Shown here: in pieces, positions 1 to 5,549 of the stretch
How the letters are laid out: each line of letters begins with the position of its first letter
Position numbering within the stretch: the stretch's first letter is position 1
NCBI GenBank assembly: GCA_024654525.1
Contig: JANLHI010000016.1
Location: 1-6,324, forward strand
Direction: 5' to 3'
DNA from: Patescibacteria group bacterium
Lineage (GTDB): Bacteria; Patescibacteria; Paceibacteria; UBA6257; 2-01-FULL-56-20
Length of the DNA: 6,324 nucleotides
Notes under the pieces: model-generated
What the model was told of the DNA's origin: nothing
Seen by the model: only the letters and a program-made list of their open reading frames with translations
Databases searched by the model: none
Translations under genes and position numbers: made by a program

Positions 1-1235
1 TAGCGATATATTCTCCCCGCGTTGTCCACGTACGGCATTACATCCATATGTTCGATAATCCTTGTCTTGAGCTCGTCGAAAGATTCTTTTGAGTATTGCC
101 GATTGAGAATACAATACTCCTTATTGCGTAGCCCGATACATCCGAACACATTGTTGCATCCATGACAATTTATCACATAACGATTGTTATTCGCATTATA
201 TGTTACAATCGCGGCGAGATTCCCGTTTCCCATATTAGTATCCACACATTCGTATGAAAAATCATACTTATACGATCCCATGCAGTCATACGAGTCTTTG
301 AGATCAAAGCAATGCTGAAGAAATTTAGAATCTTCGCCTCCCTCAAGCACATCAAACGAGTTTTTTATGTTTTTTGAGTTATTAATGTTGTCACCCGTAC
401 ACTGTGAAGAATTGAGAATATTCGAATATTTATGAACTGCGTGTGAGACAATTTCTTTCTCAAATCTCTCCTTTAACGCCCCAATCCCCTCCCGCGTTCC
501 AAGATCGAATGATGCGATCGTTTTTAAATACTCTTCCTTTGAATACGGTCTATTGAAAATATGATATGACTTTGAGATAAGGTTTGCACATCCGAAGCAG
601 TTCGAGCAGTTGCGGCAGTTATAGAGGAAATAGGAATCACGGCAATTCTTTGAGTTTACACTCCAGAGGAGACGATATGATTCATGGCAATTTATATCTC
701 CATAACAGAGCTCGCTTTTCGTTACCATATAGCAGTCAAGGCAGTCTTTACCCCATCCGATTTTGTTCGAGTAATACACATTCTCACAATACCCCAGCGC
801 AAAGCTTAAATAGCAATTCTTATTACTATCGGACGCATTGCAATACTCGCTATTCACCGGGTTTACGTTTGCAACCGCAGGAAGCGGTACTTGTTTGAGC
901 AAATCCCGAAACTGCGAAAAAAAAGGTTTTGAAAAATCGTATGCGGTTCCATACATAAGAGGATCCCATCCATCACCCCACCAATATTTCTGATCGTAAA
1001 TTACATACGGAGAATCGGGGGCATACATTGAAACAATATTTTCATCATGCCCGGGCGCATTACACTTCCGTTTATAGAGCGAACGTTCATTTCTCCAATT
1101 ATTCCGCCGCTGCATACGACATCTCCAACAAAACGTCGGCGGCGGGACCTTAATTTTCTCGTAGAACGTAAAATCCTCCGGTTCAATCGCGAACTGGCTC
1201 TTGCAACTTTGACAGGTTTTTGTTTCGGCGCTCAT
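1..1235 (-). CDS. Cys-rich CPR-type protein with N-terminal zinc ribbon, 3' end beyond window
   Basis: An uninterrupted reading frame of 411 codons runs from an ATG at 1235 to the left edge; its C-terminus is missing. Residues 8-39 form a zinc ribbon (CQSC, then FCWRC 25 residues on), followed by a basic stretch (RMQRRNNWRNERSLYKRKC) and an aromatic segment (YWWGDGWDP, 84-92). From about residue 130 the protein is studded with Cys in NC, DC and YC contexts; I count 25 Cys in 411 residues. A motif at 207-234 (Cys cluster, FGC, then NRPYSKE) recurs at 357-384 (FGC, NRQYSKE), so the body looks like two related modules. I recognise the architecture as a widespread uncharacterised CPR family, sometimes mislabelled as a CaiB/BaiF protein; no function is known to me. 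The Cys periodicity could suit a beta-helix or several metal sites, which is inference. GGAAG lies 4 bases before the start. It is probably the last visible gene of the leftward operon, 33 bases after the exporter. Confidence 0.88.
   Translation of the reverse strand, partial: MSAETKTCQSCKSQFAIEPEDFTFYEKIKVPPPTFCWRCRMQRRNNWRNERSLYKRKCNAPGHDENIVSMYAPDSPYVIYDQKYWWGDGWDPLMYGTAYDFSKPFFSQFRDLLKQVPLPAVANVNPVNSEYCNASDSNKNCYLSFALGYCENVYYSNKIGWGKDCLDCYMVTKSELCYGDINCHESYRLLWSVNSKNCRDSYFLYNCRNCSNCFGCANLISKSYHIFNRPYSKEEYLKTIASFDLGTREGIGALKERFEKEIVSHAVHKYSNILNSSQCTGDNINNSKNIKNSFDVLEGGEDSKFLQHCFDLKDSYDCMGSYKYDFSYECVDTNMGNGNLAAIVTYNANNNRYVINCHGCNNVFGCIGLRNKEYCILNRQYSKESFDELKTRIIEHMDVMPYVDNAGRIYR
84..167 (-). 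repeat. Second copy of internal Cys/NRxYSKE module (residues 357-384)
   Basis: This segment encodes CxxCxxVFGC followed by KEYCILNRQYSKE. Aligned without gaps to the copy at 534-617 it matches at 16 of 28 residues by my hand count, including FGC, NR and YSKE. The two copies are 150 residues apart. The third Cys of the first copy is Val here. The similarity is at protein level, which points to an old duplication rather than a recent DNA repeat. Confidence 0.75.
534..617 (-). repeat. First copy of internal Cys/NRxYSKE module (residues 207-234)
   Basis: This segment encodes CRNCSNCFGC followed by KSYHIFNRPYSKE, the fuller of the two copies, with four Cys in ten residues. Each copy closes a Cys-rich stretch and is followed by a charged helical segment (EEYLKTI here, ESFDELK in the other copy), so the module boundary probably lies just after it. 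Confidence 0.75.
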
Positions 1236-1239
1236 GATT

Positions 1240-1244
1240 CTTCC
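1240..1244 (-). promoter_or_regulatory. Ribosome binding site of the Cys-rich gene
   Basis: GGAAG on the minus strand sits 4 bases before the ATG at 1235, a slightly short but usable spacing. It supports this start, which also places the zinc-ribbon CxxC at residue 8, as expected for the family. A 13-base inverted repeat (AAGGTT-C-AACCTT, 1245-1257) lies directly upstream in the gap after the exporter gene. Confidence 0.5.
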
Positions 1245-1268
1245 AAGGTTGAACCTTAACTGCGAATA

Positions 1269-1904
1269 TTAGAGTTGAACCCCCGATAATAGTAATTTTA
1301 CACCAAAAATGATGAGAATTGCACCTAAAACTCTCTGAGTAGGAACGGCGATGCGACATATTTTTTCCTTGAGCCTCGGGTGGGAAAAGAGCATGGCGAC
1401 TACGAAGAACCATACGATACTCACCACAACTATTTCCCCTGCAAATAAAAACTTTACCGAAAGGGGTGTTATGGGGGTGATGACTTGGGAAAGGATACTG
1501 ATGAAAAAGAGTATCTCGGCGGGATTCAAGAGTTCCACAAGAAAACCCGCCCTAAAACCCGAGGTTTCTGAAATTGCAGATACCGTGCCCCCGTTATTCG
1601 GCAAAGAAGTGAATATGGGCTTCCGAAGAAACGTCGAAGTACCGAGGTAGATGATAAATGCCGCACCGAGAACTTGGAGCACGGCGAGCGCCGCAGGGTA
1701 CTGCGCGACAAGGAATCCCAACCCCAAGAGCACATAGGTAAGATGCACCAATGTACCAGAGGCAATGCCCAACGCGCAAAGCACTCCCGCGCGGCGGGAG
1801 TGGAATAAGCTGTTTTTTACCGTGAGCATAAAGGCAGGACCCGGACTCGCAATCTCCGCCCAATAAATCCCGCCGAGCGTAACAAGTTGCTGAATGAGTT
1901 GCAT
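1269..1904 (-). CDS. LysE/RhtB family amino-acid exporter-like membrane protein
   Basis: A 211-residue hydrophobic protein of the usual LysE/RhtB length. Family exporters move amino acids such as lysine, arginine or homoserine out of the cell through a small helical bundle. Visible hallmarks are SPGPAF (20-25) at the end of the first membrane helix, the ALGIASGTLVH segment (44-54), GAAFIIYLGTS (80-90), GFRAGFLVELLNPAEILFF (116-134) and the terminal QRVLGAILIIFGVKLLLSG. The middle motif reads NPA where most homologues have NPK. I chose the ATG at 1904 because the first helix and SPGP then lie where the family has them. An in-frame ATG at 1946 would add 14 polar residues and overlap the end of ftsW by 20 bases, and cannot be excluded. 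The start lacks a good Shine-Dalgarno sequence. It follows ftsW by 22 bases and is probably co-transcribed. The substrate cannot be read from the sequence. Confidence 0.88.
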   Translation of the reverse strand: MQLIQQLVTLGGIYWAEIASPGPAFMLTVKNSLFHSRRAGVLCALGIASGTLVHLTYVLLGLGFLVAQYPAALAVLQVLGAAFIIYLGTSTFLRKPIFTSLPNNGGTVSAISETSGFRAGFLVELLNPAEILFFISILSQVITPITPLSVKFLFAGEIVVVSIVWFFVVAMLFSHPRLKEKICRIAVPTQRVLGAILIIFGVKLLLSGVQL

Positions 1905-1907
1905 CCC

Positions 1908-1922
1908 GTTATAAGTTATAAG
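1908..1922 (-). promoter_or_regulatory. Possible internal -10 element in the ftsW-lysE gap
   Basis: The 22-base gap between the ftsW stop and the exporter ATG holds a tandem 7-mer, CTTATAA twice, followed by CGGG and the ATG. It contains two TATAAC hexamers, each one base off TATAAT. The upstream one would start a transcript within a few bases of the ATG. No convincing -35 is visible and the AT-rich repeat could be chance, so this is weak. Confidence 0.25.
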
Positions 1923-1926
1923 TTTG

Positions 1927-3030
1927 CTACGTATATCTCGATACATTCACCGTGATTCCCATCATAGTAAGGAACACTACTAAAGCGGTTCCTCCATAAC
2001 TTATAAAAGGCAATGGAACGCCGGTGAGTGGGAGAATACCAGAAATAGCACCCATATTTACAATAGATTGAAATGCAATAATAGTACCGAACCCTACAAG
2101 CATAAGCCGTCCAAACATATTCGGAGCTTTTTGCGAAAGCCAGAATAAGCGCAATACCAACATACCGAATAATAATATTAATATTCCACTCCCTGCAAAC
2201 CCAAGCTCCTCCCCTATGATCGCAAAAATAGAATCATCAACAGACGCGGGAAGACTGCCTTTAATTACCGATCTTCCATATCCCACTCCCGTAAACCCTC
2301 CCGAACCGATTGCAATGAGCGCTTGATTCACTTGGAAATTCTTACCTTCAAGGTGTTGTCCATGCTGAATAAATCCGAGTATTCGATCACGGCGATACGG
2401 TGTTACATATACAATAAGCCCAATACATACCACCGCGAACAATGCCATCAATCCAATATGTTTCATATTCGCACCACTTAAAAAATACACCACGAGTCCT
2501 GCGCCAAGAAGAATCACTACCGTACTGGTTGCCGGCTGTAAGATTAATAATCCCCCTACCAACCCTGAAACAATTGAGAACGGCAAAAGCCCTTCCGAAA
2601 AAGACGTATTGCGCTTGCTATTCGAACGACTTAACCATGCGGCAAGATATATAATAAAAGTAAGCTTGAGAAGTTCCGCCGGTTGAAAACGAAATGAAGA
2701 AATTTGCAACCATCGTGTTGCACTATTTGTTGTAACTCCAAGAGGAGTAAATACCAGTAAAAGCAGTATTACCGTCCCTACAAGCATAAAAAATGCTACC
2801 TTTCGATATCTGTCATATTTTATAAACGCCCCCAATATAAAACCCAATACTCCCAACGAAAGTCCGTAGAGCGCCTGATGTTTAAGATAATAATAGCCGT
2901 CGTTGAACCTTACCTTTCCCAAATCGGAAGAAGCGCTCGCCAGCATTACAAATCCAAACAGCACAATAACCAACACCAATGCCATAAGGAAATAGTCTGG
3001 ATGATGTAGTCTTGATCCGCGAGACATCAT
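1927..3030 (-). CDS. ftsW: FtsW, SEDS-family septal peptidoglycan glycosyltransferase
   Basis: A 367-residue integral membrane protein with about ten hydrophobic segments. SEDS proteins polymerise lipid II into glycan strands; FtsW does so at the division septum with a class B PBP. Family motifs in order: MLASASSDLG (29-38), YYYLKHQ (46-52), RWLQISSFRFQPAELLKL (106-123), QVNQALIAIGSGGFTGVGYG (233-252), the extracellular loop LPASVDDSIFAIIGEELGF (260-278), whose aspartates lie in the region of the catalytic Asp of SEDS enzymes, and TGVPLPFISYGGTAL (336-350). The YYYLKHQ and GVPLPFISYGG wording and the GITVNVSR ending favour FtsW over RodA. The usual LQPDxGT reads LQPATST (164-170). The ATG at 3030 shares four bases (ATGA) with the amidohydrolase stop and there is no close Shine-Dalgarno sequence, so translational coupling is likely. 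A second ATG follows immediately at 3027. Confidence 0.94.
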   Translation of the reverse strand: MMSRGSRLHHPDYFLMALVLVIVLFGFVMLASASSDLGKVRFNDGYYYLKHQALYGLSLGVLGFILGAFIKYDRYRKVAFFMLVGTVILLLLVFTPLGVTTNSATRWLQISSFRFQPAELLKLTFIIYLAAWLSRSNSKRNTSFSEGLLPFSIVSGLVGGLLILQPATSTVVILLGAGLVVYFLSGANMKHIGLMALFAVVCIGLIVYVTPYRRDRILGFIQHGQHLEGKNFQVNQALIAIGSGGFTGVGYGRSVIKGSLPASVDDSIFAIIGEELGFAGSGILILLFGMLVLRLFWLSQKAPNMFGRLMLVGFGTIIAFQSIVNMGAISGILPLTGVPLPFISYGGTALVVFLTMMGITVNVSRYT

Positions 3031-4556
3031 GAAATATGGCGTAATACTTTTCCTTTTGACTTGCCTGTGAGCGATCCGTTTTTCACTGCAATTGTTCCGT
3101 TTACCACCACGAGTCGTATTTCCAAGGGGGAAGATTCTCCGTCTCTAACGGTAAACCCTACACAGTCGGCAAAGTTCCCTTCTTTGATTTCACCCCGATC
3201 GCGAATACCAAAAAGATGTGCGGGTATCGCAGTAATTTTCTTGATTGCATCTTCAAATGCTACATCTCCACTTGTGCGCATCATATCAAGATACTTCGGA
3301 AATGTACGTACTGCACGCTCTGGCTTTAGCATAGAAATAAGGTGACTCTCCCTCACACTCGCCGCATTCGTTGCAATTAATGAACGCGGATGTGAGAGTG
3401 CTCGATAAATCAGCGAAGAATCAATATTTCGATAAAACACCACCGCACGGAGAGAAGTTGCACGCATAAACTTCATCAGTGCCTCCTGCGAAGAATGCGT
3501 AGTATATATCTCCATTAATGAGCGCATGGTGCGTCCGATAAGAAGTTCATTTTGAGGAGCCGATGCCACCACAAAATCATCACCCGCAATTTCTGGGAGT
3601 TCTTTTACAATACGTTTTCTTTTCCAAGGATCTTCAAGCTCTGCAGTCATTGTTTCGATATTACCGCTCTGTACCCATTGGGGAAGTAATGTATAGACCG
3701 GCACTACGCTCATATCGAACGGATATACATCGAAATATACATCGCGGGACGGAGAAAGATTGCTCAATGCGTCCAGTGTGGCCGTATAGGATTTTTCCAA
3801 CCCCATAAGTGGCATAAGATGACTTATAAGTGTTCGTATTTTTGTTTCTTTCTGAAGCTTTAACGTTTCATCAATGGACGCTTCAAGTCCATCTCCCATA
3901 TCACGAAGGTGTGTTGCATATATTCCATGCATTTTCTCCGTAACCGTAGCAAGTGTTTTTAATTCCGCATACGATGTTTCCTTACCGTGTACATACCCCA
4001 AGCCGGTTGAAAGACCAAATCCCCCTTCTTTTAATGCCCTTTCAAGCGTGGCGATAAAAATCTTCATCTCGTTTTTAGTGAGACTGCGGTTTGATTCACC
4101 CACTAATGCGCGTCTGATGGTAGAATGCCCAATCAATGTTCCAAAATTCACCCCGAGATGACGCGCATCAAGAACCGTTAAGAGCTCCTCAAGTGAATGC
4201 CACCCTACATTGACGCATCGTACATCTCCCCATTTACGCACCGACTCAAGACTTCCATAGAGAAGTGGTGCAAGTGATGCACCACACATCCCCCCCATGA
4301 TCGTGGTTACTCCTTGTTTCAGAAAATCACTCTGATCTGGATTGTCAAAAAGCGTAAGATAATGATCCGAATCGGTATTCACATCAATAAACCCCGGGGT
4401 GCAATACATACCCTGTCCATCAATAATTTCATCGGCTTTTTTTGAGGGAAATTTTCCGATTGCAGAGATTTTATCGTTCTGTATGAAAATATCGCTTTGA
4501 TCAGGAAAGTCCCGTACTCCGCCGATGATGCGAACATTCCGAATAAGGAGAGTCAT
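3027..4556 (-). CDS. N-acyl-D-amino-acid deacylase-like amidohydrolase with an altered metal site
   Basis: A 509-residue amidohydrolase-superfamily protein nearest to the D-aminoacylase/dihydroorotase-like group, which hydrolyse N-acyl-D-amino acids. In numbering from the TTG at 4571 (subtract 5 for the ATG start): beta-sandwich strand LLIRNVRIIGG (8-18), PGFIDVNTDSD (59-69), QGVTTIMGGMCGASLAPL (86-103), VNFGTLIGHSTIRRALVG (141-158), GGFGLSTGLGYVHG (183-196), YATHLRD (218-224), ISHLMP (249-254), and the C-terminal PAHLFGIRDRGEIKEGNFAD (450-469). Ligands matching Cys96, His220 and His250 of the Alcaligenes enzyme are present (C96, H221, H251), but the HxH pair is N65/D67 and the catalytic Asp position reads IATNAAS (N402). 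Activity is therefore doubtful or changed. I prefer the ATG at 4556 over the TTG at 4571, because MTLLIRN is a typical family N-terminus and a -10 box sits 6 bases upstream. It overlaps ftsW by four bases. Confidence 0.88.
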   Translation of the reverse strand: MTLLIRNVRIIGGVRDFPDQSDIFIQNDKISAIGKFPSKKADEIIDGQGMYCTPGFIDVNTDSDHYLTLFDNPDQSDFLKQGVTTIMGGMCGASLAPLLYGSLESVRKWGDVRCVNVGWHSLEELLTVLDARHLGVNFGTLIGHSTIRRALVGESNRSLTKNEMKIFIATLERALKEGGFGLSTGLGYVHGKETSYAELKTLATVTEKMHGIYATHLRDMGDGLEASIDETLKLQKETKIRTLISHLMPLMGLEKSYTATLDALSNLSPSRDVYFDVYPFDMSVVPVYTLLPQWVQSGNIETMTAELEDPWKRKRIVKELPEIAGDDFVVASAPQNELLIGRTMRSLMEIYTTHSSQEALMKFMRATSLRAVVFYRNIDSSLIYRALSHPRSLIATNAASVRESHLISMLKPERAVRTFPKYLDMMRTSGDVAFEDAIKKITAIPAHLFGIRDRGEIKEGNFADCVGFTVRDGESSPLEIRLVVVNGTIAVKNGSLTGKSKGKVLRHIS

Positions 4557-4562
4557 GCTCTT

Positions 4563-4568
4563 ATTGTA
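4563..4568 (-). promoter_or_regulatory. Candidate -10 box for the leftward amidohydrolase-ftsW operon
   Basis: TACAAT on the minus strand lies exactly 6 bases (AAGAGC) before the ATG at 4556. Initiation at the usual 6-8 bases past a -10 would put the mRNA 5' end at or next to the ATG, giving a leaderless message. No -35 box is recognisable at 16-18 bases and there is no TGn extension. The hexamer is half of a perfect 10-base palindrome (ATTGTACAAT, 4563-4572), which might be an operator. Confidence 0.5.
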
Positions 4569-4593
4569 CAATATTTCCCGCTTTACCCTCCGA

Positions 4594-4602
4594 TGCTACA
4601 AT
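4594..4602 (+). promoter_or_regulatory. Candidate extended -10 promoter of the rightward operon
   Basis: TGCTACAAT matches an extended -10 (TGn-TATAAT) with one mismatch and lies 6 bases (GCTCAC) before the methyltransferase ATG at 4609. The predicted start of transcription falls on or within a base of that ATG, so the mRNA would be leaderless. The -35 position is poor (TTTCCC at 17 bases), which an extended -10 can tolerate. No Shine-Dalgarno sequence precedes the ATG, which agrees with this reading. Confidence 0.6.
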
Positions 4603-4608
4603 GCTCAC

Positions 4609-5202
4609 ATGAGCGAAAATCATAGAATCATAGAAGCACTCAAGCGTGATATCGTTTTCGAGGCTGATCTAAAGAACCGAAACCTTGTTTTTCATGCAAC
4701 ATGGGGACTGTTCAGTCCCACCGGCGTTGATACAGGATCACGAATCCTTATAGAGGAAATGGAAATTCGTCCAACCGACTCCGTTCTCGATGTGGGATGC
4801 GGATACGGCGCACTCGGCATCGCTGCGGCAACCCTTGCACCAAAAGGAACCATTCATCTCGTAGATAAAGATTTTGTCGCGGTGGCATATGCGGAAAAAA
4901 ATGCGACATTAAACAAACTCTCGAATGTGAAAGTATACTTGAGTAATTTTTTAAGCACAGTCCCTCAAAAACAGAAGTTTGACGTTATTCTCTCTAATCC
5001 CCCGGCGCAAGCAGGACGCGAGGCACTTTCCATTTTTCTTCACGATGCAAAAAAGCATCTTGCACCTCATGGACGCATCTATCTCGTTACCGTTGCAGGA
5101 CTTAAAGAATTTGTGAAAAGAAACTTTAAGGAAATGTTCGGTAACTATGAAAAGATAAGGCAATCAAAAACGCATGTGGTCGCATGCGCAAAAAATGAAT
5201 AG
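4609..5202 (+). CDS. Class I SAM-dependent methyltransferase, RsmC-like small domain
   Basis: A 197-residue methyltransferase with a Rossmann fold. VLDVGCGYGALG (59-70) is the SAM-binding motif I, IHLVDKD (82-88) ends in the acidic residue expected to hold the ribose, and SNPP (129-132) is the motif IV of N-methyltransferases acting on planar amino groups. Upstream, GLFSPTGVDTGSRILIEE (33-50) is the characteristic lead-in of the RsmC/RsmD-like MTS domain; RsmC methylates a guanine N2 in 16S rRNA. Here only the catalytic half is present, without the N-terminal pseudo-domain of E. coli RsmC, so the target cannot be fixed; 16S rRNA is a reasonable guess. The ATG at 4609 was chosen because MSENHRIIEAL starts a helix before the conserved core and the promoter lies 6 bases upstream. 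An ATG at 4525 would start inside the divergent gene. It is first in a rightward operon with an 11-base gap to the next gene. Confidence 0.88.
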   Translation: MSENHRIIEALKRDIVFEADLKNRNLVFHATWGLFSPTGVDTGSRILIEEMEIRPTDSVLDVGCGYGALGIAAATLAPKGTIHLVDKDFVAVAYAEKNATLNKLSNVKVYLSNFLSTVPQKQKFDVILSNPPAQAGREALSIFLHDAKKHLAPHGRIYLVTVAGLKEFVKRNFKEMFGNYEKIRQSKTHVVACAKNE

Positions 5203-5206
5203 AGAG
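5201..5206 (+). promoter_or_regulatory. Ribosome binding site of the MazG-like gene
   Basis: AGAGAG lies 7 bases before the ATG at 5214 and overlaps the methyltransferase stop codon TAG (5200-5202). This is a moderate Shine-Dalgarno match with a normal spacing. It contrasts with the absence of one at the operon's first gene and fits re-initiation or coupled translation from the methyltransferase. Confidence 0.45.
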
Positions 5207-5213
5207 TCAATTT

Positions 5214-5549
5214 ATGAAATATAACAAACTTATCCGAGATAAGATTCCAGAGATTGTAGAAACAAAAGGAGAAATTGCAATCACTCATATTGCAACCGAA
5301 GAGGAATATTGGAAAAAACTTCTTGAAAAGCTTCATGAAGAAGTAAGTGAATTTTCTGAATCGGTAGATGAAGAAGAAATGGCTGATATTCTTGAAGTAC
5401 TCTATGCCATATGTGACGCAAAAAATATTGACCGTACGCATCTCGAAAAACTCCGCAAGAAGAAAGCCGGGGAACGTGGAGGATTTAAGAAAAAAATAAT
5501 TTTGGACGAAGTGCGCAAAAAAGAATGGAATGGAATGCAAGGGAAATAA
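5214..5549 (+). CDS. MazG/PRA-PH-like nucleoside triphosphate pyrophosphohydrolase
   Basis: A 111-residue all-alpha protein. The N-terminus MKYNKLIRDKIPEI is typical of phosphoribosyl-ATP pyrophosphohydrolase-like members of the MazG superfamily, which cleave nucleotides to monophosphate and pyrophosphate. The metal-binding pattern EExxE (E42, E43, E46) followed by ExxD (E55, D58) is intact. The ending KAGERGGFKKKIILDEV (84-100) is the usual closing signature of this group. Without his genes nearby, a housekeeping role (removing damaged or excess NTPs) is likelier than histidine synthesis; that is inference. The ATG at 5214 is preceded by AGAGAG at a good spacing. The gene's last 25 bases are also the start of the M24 gene in another frame, suggesting translational coupling. 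Confidence 0.9.
   Translation: MKYNKLIRDKIPEIVETKGEIAITHIATEEEYWKKLLEKLHEEVSEFSESVDEEEMADILEVLYAICDAKNIDRTHLEKLRKKKAGERGGFKKKIILDEVRKKEWNGMQGK

Noticed and set aside
84..617. The duplicated Cys motif as a CRISPR-like or recent DNA repeat
   Set aside because: The two copies resemble each other at protein level only, and no regularly spaced identical DNA units are present.
584..898. Plus-strand open frame of 104 codons, Ser/Tyr/Asn/His rich
   Set aside because: It lies opposite the Cys-rich gene, and its composition is that of an antisense shadow of Cys/Asn/Tyr codons. It has no recognisable domain.
3061..4161. Plus-strand open frames opposite the amidohydrolase
   Set aside because: They have no domain signatures or plausible starts, and the minus strand carries a full conserved enzyme frame across the same bases.
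4557..4571. TTG start at 4571 for the amidohydrolase
   Set aside because: It adds only five residues before a typical MTLLIRN start and would lie upstream of the predicted transcription start. It remains possible if the -10 assignment is wrong.
4525..4608. Longer methyltransferase start at 4525, adding 28 residues
   Set aside because: It would begin inside the divergent amidohydrolase gene and translate the promoter region. The added residues have no family similarity, and the ATG at 4609 has a -10 box at the right distance.
5214..5549. MazG-like gene as an antitoxin-linked or defence component
   Set aside because: The neighbours are a methyltransferase and a peptidase of housekeeping type. 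No toxin, phage or defence gene is visible, and the closing signature is that of the ordinary pyrophosphohydrolase group.
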